Source: CAVURW01 sp963743595
Lineage (GTDB): Bacteria; Verrucomicrobiota; Verrucomicrobiia; Methylacidiphilales; UBA1321
Direction: 5' to 3'
Length of the DNA: 22,748 nucleotides
NCBI GenBank assembly: GCA_963743595.1
Contig: CAVURW010000268.1
Span: 1-22,748, forward strand
Part shown: positions 7,598 to 15,472 of the stretch, one piece after another
How positions within the stretch are numbered: position 1 is the stretch's first letter
Layout: each line of letters opens with the position of its first letter
The notes under the pieces: generated by a model
Database searches by the model: none
What the model was told of the DNA's origin: nothing
The model's input: the letters and a program-made list of their open reading frames with translations, nothing else
Made by a program: the position numbers and the translations under genes

Positions 7598-8263
7598 ATG
7601 TTCACGTGGATTGAAAACAGGCTGGCGTTGGTGGGAATCATCGGCTCCTTGTTGCTCCATGCTCTGATTTTCCGATGGTTGGATATAACCATTTTACCCT
7701 CGCCCGTGGAATTCACAGTGAAGCAAGGCAACTTTTCTACAGAGATCCAACTTTCGAGTGAACCCGACACTCCCGTTCCGACTCCTGCTCCGGCGCTACC
7801 CACACCCGAGCCGACTCCTCCACCGACAGTCGCTTCTCCCGCTCCAGTGCCAAATCCGCCCACTGTTCCGCCAACACATCCGGTTCTCCAACCTCAAAGA
7901 TCAACGCAGAAAAACAAACCGACCAAACCCTCAGAAAAGCCCGTGACGCATGCTGTTGTGCATGAGACCCCGCCCGAAACGAAAGGCGCGACGCAACCTG
8001 CACCGGACGAAACTCAAAACGATGCACCGGAATATCCTGAAGAATCCAAAGCAGCCCATGAGGAGGGACTCGTTATTCTTAGGGTAGAAGTCGGCGAGAC
8101 TGGCTCGGCGCTATCGGTTTCGATTCAAAAGTCCTCAGGTTACTTTCGATTGGATCAAGCGGCTAAACGCGCGGTCCAACGCTGGAAATTTCACCCCGGC
8201 ACGGCGCTCGGACTCCCCATCCGGGCTGAAGTTGACGTGCCCGTGCGGTTTGTTTTGCGATGA
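7598..8263 (+). CDS. tonB: TonB energy-transducing protein
   Basis: The 221-residue product has the three-part TonB architecture. An N-terminal membrane anchor (about 9-27) contains SLLLH, that is Ser17-x3-His21, matching the Ser16/His20 pair that E. coli TonB needs to couple with ExbB/ExbD. A Pro-rich periplasm-spanning region follows (about 55-140, many Pro-Thr-Pro repeats). The C-terminal TonB domain (about 145-221) has YPEESKAAHEEGLVILRVEV, SIQKSSGYFRLDQAAKRAV and RWKFHPG. It binds the TonB box of the receptor encoded upstream. It closes the plus-strand operon and faces the convergent minus-strand operon across 48 bases. Confidence 0.94.
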   Translation: MFTWIENRLALVGIIGSLLLHALIFRWLDITILPSPVEFTVKQGNFSTEIQLSSEPDTPVPTPAPALPTPEPTPPPTVASPAPVPNPPTVPPTHPVLQPQRSTQKNKPTKPSEKPVTHAVVHETPPETKGATQPAPDETQNDAPEYPEESKAAHEEGLVILRVEVGETGSALSVSIQKSSGYFRLDQAAKRAVQRWKFHPGTALGLPIRAEVDVPVRFVLR

Positions 8264-8311
8264 AGTTCTGTCAACTTCTAAAACGCGATTACCGCTGTCA
8301 GAAAAAAGAAG

Positions 8312-8965
8312 CTAGTTTGGACCACGTTCATCCACCGCTTCCACTTTCACGTTGTCAAACCAGCAGACACCTGCCGGGTAAAACGCAAAGAGCATGATCC
8401 GAAAAACCGTGAGCAATTGATTGTGTTTGGTAGGATGAAAAATACCGGTGTAGCTCTTCCAGCCCCCGGTGTTCTTGCACTCGATGATGCTCTCGTAAAG
8501 CCGCCGCTCTTCACCGGCAACCGCGCCATAACCGCGCAGCCAGACCTTACCTGCGGTCTCTTTCTCCGACATGAAATCGAACGTGACCCGATATGCTTTG
8601 CCGACGACGAGCGGAACCGGATCCGAGTAGAGCGAGAGACCGTAGGTTTCTGAGATGGGGCCGTTTGCGTTCGGAATAATCCACTTAGTGACGCCGACCT
8701 TCGTCCAGCTCTCGTTCATTTGTTGCTCACTGAGATCCGTGTTCATCCGAATCGCCTTTCCGTGGGGAGGAGCACCAGCCACGGCGGGGGCGGTCACCCA
8801 TTGAATTCCCAGTCCGTCGATCGTGTCCCAGTGAGCAGGTTGATTCGGGTTTTTGGGATCAGCTTGCTCGAAGTCGCCATTGGCAATGAGGTTTTGAGCT
8901 GAACCGAAGCGCAGGGCGAGTGTGACGAAGAGAACGGCAATAGGGATGAAACGAGACAGGTTCAT
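8312..8965 (-). CDS. Secreted carbohydrate-binding-module-like protein
   Basis: The 217-residue product has a signal peptide (about 1-23, cleavage after GSA). Then NLIANGDFEQADPKNPNQPA is the opening of CBM4/9- and galactose-binding-like jelly-roll domains, and the protein closes with CWFDNVKVEAV, the usual final strand. The middle (YRVTFDFMSEKETAGKVWLR and WKSYTGIFHPT) fits the same fold. There is no catalytic domain, so it is probably a lone binding or matrix protein of the periplasm or surface. Its ATG (8965) overlaps the DUF4175 stop as ATGA, placing it as the last gene of the MoxR operon; a role in presenting or sensing glycans for that system is only a guess. Confidence 0.7.
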   Translation of the reverse strand: MNLSRFIPIAVLFVTLALRFGSAQNLIANGDFEQADPKNPNQPAHWDTIDGLGIQWVTAPAVAGAPPHGKAIRMNTDLSEQQMNESWTKVGVTKWIIPNANGPISETYGLSLYSDPVPLVVGKAYRVTFDFMSEKETAGKVWLRGYGAVAGEERRLYESIIECKNTGGWKSYTGIFHPTKHNQLLTVFRIMLFAFYPAGVCWFDNVKVEAVDERGPN

Positions 8966-11900
8966 TTGGACGGTTGAGCATCGCTTAGCGAGCGGAAGTA
9001 GGCACCGGTCATCTCTTCATATCCCGGCGGTGCGTGCTCCGCTTCCGTTTCAGAGACGTTGGAATTGGCATCGGTCTGCAGCGAGTTGGCTTCAACTCGA
9101 CTGACACGATCTCCGGAATAACTGGCGCGTGCCGCAGATAGAGAGGAGAGGGCATCATGATAACACTGCAGGACACCCAGGCCGTCGTGCTTTTGGGCGG
9201 CCACTTGCATTTGGTTCATCGCGTTGATGGCGGATTCCAGGTCTCCAGTCGACTTGCGTTGTTTGCGCAGTTGCAAAGCCAAATTTTCCGCTTGCTGGCG
9301 GAGTTTCGATTGTTGATCGGCCACATACGCGAGTCGTTGCAAGGTTGGAGGCGGGAGCGGTCCGCGCAGCCCATCCTGACCGGCACCAGAGAGCTTGCCG
9401 CCACCCGTTGCCCCGCCTTTGGTATCTGTGGAGGTGTCGTTCACACTTCCCGGCTCAAAGGGTGTCGCCGTTAGACGAGTGGGCGTCTCTTTGCCCCCTT
9501 TTCCCGAGGCGGTATCGCCAACCATTTGTCCGTCGCTGCGGCCGTTACGTCCTTCCCCGGAGCGCCCACCGATTTCGTCGTTTTTCGGCAACTGATTTCC
9601 GGTTACACCTTTGGCACTCATATTCGCCATTGGACCATCGGCAGCACCCCAGCCCGCACCTTTATCGAGCGAGTCCATCGCGGTATTTGACGCATCTTGC
9701 TCTTCTTGAGGATCGAGATCTTCCTCTTTTTGCATCAGGTCGCCAATCACGTCATCGAGCTGCTTCGGCAGCTCGGCCATCGCGGCGTCAGCCTGTTGCT
9801 TCGATTCTTCCATGGTCCACTTGGTGTTATCGACCGAATTCGGCAGCCACTTTTCCAAGTTCTGCTCGATCTTTGAGGCGTTTTCCAGGGCTGCCTGCTG
9901 ATTCGGAACTGCGATTTCCGGCCGCTTTTGATAGAGAGCTTGGGCGGCGGCCTGTACTTCTTGGTAGACCTCATTCGCATCGCTAACCGTTTTGCCGTCG
10001 CCGAAATCCTGCAGCGGTAGGTTGCTTAAATCCGTGAGCTTATCTTGAAAAAACTTAGCCTGTTGCGCCTCTTCTCGAGCGAGTTTACCGATCATTTCTT
10101 CCTGCTGACTGGTGAGATCCTCCGGGTTCAGATCTTTCAACGATTTCGTGGCATCGATCAGTCGTTTTTGTTTGTCGATAAACGACTTGAGATCGTCTTT
10201 GAGTTTGGCAATTGCGTCCGGAGAAGTGACAGATGGCGGTGAGTTCTCCGTTTTCGAGGTTAGCGTCTGCGCGGTCTCTTTTTGGCGATCATTCACGATT
10301 TGCCCCAGCAATGCGATCAACTCGCTGAGAATGTGAGCTTGGCGGCTTTGAAGTGGAGGCAAATCAGTCGACAAACCAGCAGCCGGACCTTTGAACATTC
10401 CCTCGATCTCGCTTTGAGCAAACGGCATTTCTCCATTCGCGATCGTTTGAAGCGGAAGCACGTCTTGTTTCGCTTCCGCCCGCTTCAGGGCTTCGGTGAG
10501 CGCGGCTCCGCACAAATCGTGAGCTTGGTTCTGTGCGAATCCGATAACCCGGTGATGTTGCGGCAGGTCATTGTGCGCCAGTGCTTCGGAGAGATGAACC
10601 GCCAGATTATCGGTCAAGCCATTGGCCTTGGTCTGCTGGACAATCGTGCACTTGATGAGCGCCACGAGTTGCTCCAGCGGATCGCCCGCCGCGACGGAGA
10701 GATCGTCGAGACTGGCGACACGTAAGACCACGGGATGCGAGGTGCCGTGTTGCTGTTTGGGGCTAAAATCGGTGGCTTGGGCCGTGAGCAAGAACGTTGC
10801 GCCTGGAGTGAAGGTTCCAGGATCCAGCGTCAACGTATAGTTTTCTGGGACGGGTTCCTTTTCTCCTGGAGGCCCCATATAATGCCACGATTTCAGCAGG
10901 CGCGTATTGGAGGGATCATCGCCGGGGGCGATAAAGAGGGAGATCGCAGCGACACCGTAATCGTCGGTGGCTGCTATCGTCAACGGGAGCGAGCCGCCGG
11001 GATTCACCAGCAAATTGTGCTCTTTGGTGATGAATTCGACGTCCGGCGGGCGATCTGCAAGCGACGTGATTTGGCCCTGGCAGAGCATGCGGGGGTCTTT
11101 TTGACCAGAGACCGCCGTCATCAGCGAGTAAAAGCGCGAGTCATTGACCGGAAGCGTGATGGTCCAGGAAGCGCCTGTGTGGGTCATCGGTTGGCTTCCC
11201 TCTTTCTCGCGCCAAGCCACAGAGGTGGAATCGGGATCGATTTGAAGGGTCGCCGTTATCGAAGAGCCGGCGGGCACTTGAACTTCTGTGGGCGGCCCCG
11301 GCTGCTGAAGCGCCTTCAGACCCGTGTAGGCGGGCGGCGTGACAACAAATGACGATAGCTTCACATGCGGTAGGGGAATGACTTGGACCGAGACAGCGGG
11401 GGAGTAGGCGTTTTCGACCCAGACGCGGAAGCTGAAGCTTTGTGGGACGGCGTCGAAACTGAAGGTGAAGTTATGCCCGGCATCGTCGCCCACCGGAATC
11501 ATCTCTGCATGCTGGCCGTCATCGCGACTCGGTTCGATATCAGCGGAACCGGTTTTCCAGACGAGCTGCGGGGTCGGCGCATTGGCCGTGGAGCCTGAGA
11601 GCGAGGTGACGTGAACGGATATATCGAGCTTATCGCCTTCCACTACCGACACCGGTCCTGCGGGGGTGACCTGCAAATCCCAATTCGCCAGCGGCGGGAT
11701 ATCCGAAAGCGGCATTAGAATGCGATCCAAGCTGTGTTCCAGATAACGCGGATAAATCGCGAAAGCGGCCCCGCCAATTGCACCGACGAGCAACGTGGCG
11801 AAGATCCATTTTCTGACGCTGTTTGTCTTCCAAAGAACGGCTGGTCGAATGCTATTGAGCTGAGTTCGAGACGAGGCGAGCGTCGGCTTCGTGAATTTCT

Positions 11901-12255
11901 TCACCCGGCGCGAATTGGGATCGTTCTCAAAGTGAAAGGCGTTGATGAGAATATTGCCGGGAATTTTGCTCTGAACCTCAAGAATTCGCGCGGCTTGTGC
12001 GGGTGTGATCGGTCGAAACAGCGGCACGCAGACTTTGAGTGAAAAATCGTAAAGGACGAAGCCGATCCAGCTTAGAACAAACGGCAGGCGCAGGGCGGTG
12101 GGCAGATTTAGCAGGGAATCGGCAACGATTAGGGTGAGCAGAGAGCCACTGGAGAGGGCGATCCACCGTGTAAGCCCGTGAACGACCGCAGAGAGGCTCA
12201 TCGCGCGGGCGGCACGCGTGAGGGCTGTATTGGTGGCGGTGCGACGGGCAGTCAT
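8962..12255 (-). CDS. Giant DUF4175-type membrane protein with coiled-coil and Gly-rich tail
   Basis: About 1097 residues. I chose ATG 12255, which overlaps the preceding stop as ATGA; the longer frame starts at a TTG (12267) with no ribosome site. Two hydrophobic segments (about 31-48 and 57-74) and a third at 150-168 anchor it. Then come Ig-like beta domains (for example VEGDKLDISVHVTS and LLVNPGGSLPLTIAATDDYG), followed by a long Gln/Glu/Lys-rich helical region at about 690-860, a Gly/Ser/Asn-rich linker at 864-964, more helix, and a C-terminal PGYEEMTGAYFRSL motif at about 1077-1090. This architecture is that of DUF4175 proteins, which accompany MoxR/VWA operons in several phyla and whose function is unknown. 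Most of the chain should be periplasmic. The helical part could bind cell wall or act as a spacer; this is inference. Confidence 0.82.
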   Translation of the reverse strand: MTARRTATNTALTRAARAMSLSAVVHGLTRWIALSSGSLLTLIVADSLLNLPTALRLPFVLSWIGFVLYDFSLKVCVPLFRPITPAQAARILEVQSKIPGNILINAFHFENDPNSRRVKKFTKPTLASSRTQLNSIRPAVLWKTNSVRKWIFATLLVGAIGGAAFAIYPRYLEHSLDRILMPLSDIPPLANWDLQVTPAGPVSVVEGDKLDISVHVTSLSGSTANAPTPQLVWKTGSADIEPSRDDGQHAEMIPVGDDAGHNFTFSFDAVPQSFSFRVWVENAYSPAVSVQVIPLPHVKLSSFVVTPPAYTGLKALQQPGPPTEVQVPAGSSITATLQIDPDSTSVAWREKEGSQPMTHTGASWTITLPVNDSRFYSLMTAVSGQKDPRMLCQGQITSLADRPPDVEFITKEHNLLVNPGGSLPLTIAATDDYGVAAISLFIAPGDDPSNTRLLKSWHYMGPPGEKEPVPENYTLTLDPGTFTPGATFLLTAQATDFSPKQQHGTSHPVVLRVASLDDLSVAAGDPLEQLVALIKCTIVQQTKANGLTDNLAVHLSEALAHNDLPQHHRVIGFAQNQAHDLCGAALTEALKRAEAKQDVLPLQTIANGEMPFAQSEIEGMFKGPAAGLSTDLPPLQSRQAHILSELIALLGQIVNDRQKETAQTLTSKTENSPPSVTSPDAIAKLKDDLKSFIDKQKRLIDATKSLKDLNPEDLTSQQEEMIGKLAREEAQQAKFFQDKLTDLSNLPLQDFGDGKTVSDANEVYQEVQAAAQALYQKRPEIAVPNQQAALENASKIEQNLEKWLPNSVDNTKWTMEESKQQADAAMAELPKQLDDVIGDLMQKEEDLDPQEEQDASNTAMDSLDKGAGWGAADGPMANMSAKGVTGNQLPKNDEIGGRSGEGRNGRSDGQMVGDTASGKGGKETPTRLTATPFEPGSVNDTSTDTKGGATGGGKLSGAGQDGLRGPLPPPTLQRLAYVADQQSKLRQQAENLALQLRKQRKSTGDLESAINAMNQMQVAAQKHDGLGVLQCYHDALSSLSAARASYSGDRVSRVEANSLQTDANSNVSETEAEHAPPGYEEMTGAYFRSLSDAQPSK

Positions 12256-13280
12256 GGGTGAACGCAATGAAAAAGGCTGTCCTCTTTAAACACGGCCGGG
12301 AGCGAAGAGTTTCCCTCCAAGCGCTCAACAACGATAGGAACGCGATTCAAGAGTGTGGCCTTCTTGGCGGTAGCATCGTACTTCCAGCGCAATAAAACAA
12401 GACTGTAAGGATGCGGAACGGAAGCATCCACGGAAGCGGCAACACGACTCATCATGACTATGGAGTAGGTGTCTTCGGTGCCAGGGTCCGTAAAGCAGCC
12501 GATTAAGGTGCGCGTATCGTAAAAGTCTTCCATGAGCTTCAGGTAATCGCCAACGGCCTGGCTGGCTGCGGGATCATCCGCCTTTGGCCATGAGATGTGA
12601 AAGCCATCGGCAGTCTGCACGCACAGGATGATTTTGCTGGAATCGCCGTAGGGCGCGGTCCAGGTATTGGGACTATCGGAAACGGCCGTCAGTAGGAGCG
12701 GAGTCAGGTCCGGCTTGGCGTACGCGGTCACTTGTCTGATCTCCTGAAGGCCCGCTTTTGAGAGATCGATTTTCGATGAGCCGCTGGATTTAGGCGCACC
12801 CGTAAATTGGATGGTGCACGCGTAAATCAAATCAGAGAGCTTTTCTTTATCAGCGCCTTTTTGCTTCGCCTCAAGAATGACCTTCTTTGTCCCATCATCA
12901 TTGGAAAGGTAGAGCACCGTGGTGATCAAGTGGCCTGAAAGGGTTTGACCATTGTTCAAGGCGAGTTCCGCCTCCAGATAGCGGATGGGATAGACCTCGC
13001 CCGTCTTTTTCTGAACCGGCTGGCCAGGTAGTGGAAAATAGAAACCCTCGAACATCTCTTCCTTTTCCGGGACAAATCGCATTTCCCGGACATCTTCCAG
13101 GCGCACGACTGTTTGCCCCAGAGGCGTGAAAATGTGAAGGTCTTTACCCGGCGACAAACTTAGATCGCCTGATTGCGTTTTGCCGTCGGACCAGATGATG
13201 GTTCCGGGAAGACCATCCGCGAGCAATGCGCCGGGGATCGCCAAAAGCGGCAGTAAAAAGAGAACGAGCCCGTGTTTCAT
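12252..13280 (-). CDS. Secreted protein of unknown function in the MoxR operon
   Basis: The 342-residue product has a signal peptide (MKHGLVLFLLPLLAIPGALL, cleavage after LLA or LADG) and no further membrane segment. The N-terminal part is beta-rich with a repeated pattern: GTIIWSDGKTQSGDLSLSPG followed by VVRLEDVREMRFVPEKE, then LALNNGQTLSGHLITTVLYL. This resembles SH3-like or small barrel repeats seen in planctomycete and verrucomicrobial secreted proteins. The C-terminal part is mixed alpha/beta without a known motif. It overlaps genes on both sides by ATGA junctions, so its dose is tied to the second VWA protein and to DUF4175; a periplasmic partner of both is the simplest idea. I do not recognise the family. 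Confidence 0.7.
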   Translation of the reverse strand: MKHGLVLFLLPLLAIPGALLADGLPGTIIWSDGKTQSGDLSLSPGKDLHIFTPLGQTVVRLEDVREMRFVPEKEEMFEGFYFPLPGQPVQKKTGEVYPIRYLEAELALNNGQTLSGHLITTVLYLSNDDGTKKVILEAKQKGADKEKLSDLIYACTIQFTGAPKSSGSSKIDLSKAGLQEIRQVTAYAKPDLTPLLLTAVSDSPNTWTAPYGDSSKIILCVQTADGFHISWPKADDPAASQAVGDYLKLMEDFYDTRTLIGCFTDPGTEDTYSIVMMSRVAASVDASVPHPYSLVLLRWKYDATAKKATLLNRVPIVVERLEGNSSLPAVFKEDSLFHCVHP

Positions 13281-15472
13281 ATAAGGTTAATGCGGCGACG
13301 AAGCGTCCACTCGACGATTAAGATTGCGAGGATGAGCACTAGGTACCAAGCACCGACTAAGTGCAGCGCGTACGCGGAAATCTGCGGAACAATTTGTTGC
13401 CGCAGGAACGCGGAGATCAGAGCGATATCCTTCTCATTACAATACACACCTTTTGTGCGAACCGCGATGTCTTGTAGGTAGGCCTCTTTTAATTCGGGAT
13501 CGGCACCCTCTTCGATGAGCGGCTCGACCTTTTGATCGCGAACATAGTTTTCTGCTACCTGTTCCCCGCGGTACGCGTCGAGATGAAACACGTAATCGCC
13601 GCGTTCTTGAAACAGAACTTTCGCTTCGTAAAAACCGGGTTGGCACGGCAGCGAATCGATCTGGACGGGCTTCGATCCGCTGCTTGGAGTTTGAAGCGAC
13701 GCTACGAGCCGAATTTCGCCAGCTTTACTCGAATCTTGCAGGCGAATGGAGACCTGGGCCGTTTCGCCGGGCCGATAATGGTCCCGGTCCCAATGCACGC
13801 CGAGCAGTGCCCCGCCCTCTTGGCGCTGTGTGAGACCACGAACGGTTTGGCGAAGGAATTTTCCGTAGAAATCATGAAGCACCACGCCTGAAGTGGCCCA
13901 CTTCCAAAGCGTGTTCGAAGCGATGCCCAGTGCTTGGCCTTTACCATAATGTTGAAAAGCGACGACCGGCACGGTTTTGCCATCCATGGTGGCATCGAGC
14001 AGCGCGATTGCGCCTGGACGCAAGTTTCCCGGCAGGTTTAGACTCTCCAAAGATGCACCGCCCGAGCTCGCTAAATCTTGGCTCCAGCCATCCGAAAAAC
14101 TGACCGAACCCGCTGACGGCGCGACGGTGACTGGAAAAGATCCCTGCGCAATCGTCGGCTCGTCTTTTCGGATCTGCCACGGAATCAGCGCGGCGAGTTT
14201 GCTATCCGCGTATCCGCCCAGACCAAACGAGGCATCGCCCCCGAGAAAGATCACGGAGCCGCCATCTTGCACAAATTGCAGAAGCGTTTGCTGCTGAGCG
14301 TCGTTGAGTTGGTTCGCTGAAAATGAACCGAGAACAACGCAATCGTAACGCTTCAGGATTTCGCTTTTCGCTGGGAAACCGGTTACCAGGTCTTGAAAGC
14401 CGGTGCGATCACCTTGAATGGTAGATTGGTCTTCCAGCACCCGGTACATGGCGGTCAACGCGACACCTGGATCAGTAGCCAGTTCATTACGCAGGTACTT
14501 GTAATCGACGCCGAGTTCCTGGGTGAAATAGAGAACGTGAAGCGCACGCTTTTCGACTTGGACCGAGACGTTTCGCGTGTTGTTGGCGGTGGTGATTTCG
14601 CCCGGAAGCTTGGGCAACGAGACGCGATATTGCTGGGTTCCAGTTCCGGAAACTTGCAAATGGAAATCAGTGATCGCATGCAACGACGAGAGGTCGATGA
14701 CTTGGTTTTGGACTTCCGTCCAGGCGTTATTTTTGAGCTGTTCCAGAGTCACCTTCAGATGCGGCAGTTCGGCTCCATCGCCGACGAGAGTTCCCTGGCG
14801 AGCATAGATCTCAGCTTGAAGTTCAAACTGACTATTTTCCTCGACTGTAGCGGGTACGGTGACCGGGCCGACGCCGATATCACACCAAGCATCCGAGGGA
14901 GCGCCAACGCCAATAATCGCCAGCGGACGGCTGGGCAGTTTGGGTAAATCGATTGTCTCATCGCCGCCATCAGTGATGATGACTTCGCCGTTGGAATCGG
15001 CCAGAAGGGGTTGATCAAGGGGAGTCGTGAGGAGTGAGGCGAGATCCGTTCCGCGCTCAATTGCTGGTTTCGGCAGGTAATTTGCCGGATGAATCGCGGT
15101 GTCGAAAGGGAGAATTTGAAATTGGAACTGAGATGGGGCGGAGGCTTCAAGTCGCTGAATGAGCTTGGCAGCGCGCTGGGCACGCGTGGAGGTGCCGTCG
15201 TCCTTCAGGTCCATGGACGAGGAGATATCGAGCAAGATATTGATCTTGGTGGGTGTGGCGAAATCGCTCGAGTAACGGAGCGTGGGATCGAGCAACGCGA
15301 ACAGAATGAGGAGAATGATGAGAAGTTTTGGGACAAGCAGCATCGCCGCCTCGCCCGCAGTGCGGTTCATACGAACCTTGCGATAGAGCAGAAAACAGAT
15401 CAGCCCGCATGTGAACAGGACGATAGTCATCCCGATAGGACTGAAGCTGGGATTCCAATCAAGAACGGGCAT
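13277..15472 (-). CDS. VWA-domain membrane protein with glutamine-amidotransferase-like domain
   Basis: About 731 residues from ATG 15472. This start has GAGGAG just upstream and removes 32 non-homologous residues that a longer frame would add. Two membrane helices (about 14-30 and 47-63) lead to a von Willebrand A domain with MIDAS motif DISSSM (82-87), so it should bind a divalent metal and a ligand. The region around 309-450 is GATase-like (LHVLYFTQELGVDYKYLRNE, LLQFVQDGGSVIFLGGDASF); it lacks the G-x-C-x-G nucleophile and is probably a binding module. Later motifs (VVAFQHYGKGQALGIASNTL, then WKWATSG) are typical of this protein group, and a C-terminal helix (about 702-722) re-enters the membrane. 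It overlaps the BatA-type gene by 14 nt and the next gene by ATGA. Confidence 0.87.
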   Translation of the reverse strand: MPVLDWNPSFSPIGMTIVLFTCGLICFLLYRKVRMNRTAGEAAMLLVPKLLIILLILFALLDPTLRYSSDFATPTKINILLDISSSMDLKDDGTSTRAQRAAKLIQRLEASAPSQFQFQILPFDTAIHPANYLPKPAIERGTDLASLLTTPLDQPLLADSNGEVIITDGGDETIDLPKLPSRPLAIIGVGAPSDAWCDIGVGPVTVPATVEENSQFELQAEIYARQGTLVGDGAELPHLKVTLEQLKNNAWTEVQNQVIDLSSLHAITDFHLQVSGTGTQQYRVSLPKLPGEITTANNTRNVSVQVEKRALHVLYFTQELGVDYKYLRNELATDPGVALTAMYRVLEDQSTIQGDRTGFQDLVTGFPAKSEILKRYDCVVLGSFSANQLNDAQQQTLLQFVQDGGSVIFLGGDASFGLGGYADSKLAALIPWQIRKDEPTIAQGSFPVTVAPSAGSVSFSDGWSQDLASSGGASLESLNLPGNLRPGAIALLDATMDGKTVPVVAFQHYGKGQALGIASNTLWKWATSGVVLHDFYGKFLRQTVRGLTQRQEGGALLGVHWDRDHYRPGETAQVSIRLQDSSKAGEIRLVASLQTPSSGSKPVQIDSLPCQPGFYEAKVLFQERGDYVFHLDAYRGEQVAENYVRDQKVEPLIEEGADPELKEAYLQDIAVRTKGVYCNEKDIALISAFLRQQIVPQISAYALHLVGAWYLVLILAILIVEWTLRRRINLI

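Noticed and set aside
8262..8278. Hairpin GAAGTT-CTGTC-AACTTC at the tonB stop as a terminator
   Set aside because: The stem is only 6 bp and AT-rich, overlaps the stop codon and has no T-run on either strand, so it does not support a terminator for either convergent operon.
9345..9986. Long plus-strand open frame opposite the DUF4175 gene (about 213 codons)
   Set aside because: It lies wholly antisense to a well-supported gene, has Arg/Ser/Pro-rich composition typical of a shadow frame, and shows no domain or ribosome site.
10735..11352. Plus-strand open frame of about 205 codons opposite DUF4175
   Set aside because: Antisense shadow: low-complexity Arg/Gly content and no recognisable motif, while the opposite strand encodes ordered Ig-like domains.
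13594..14380. Active glutamine amidotransferase in the second VWA protein
   Set aside because: The amidotransferase-like region (VIFLGGDASFGLGG) has no G-x-C-x-G nucleophile, so enzymatic activity is not supported.
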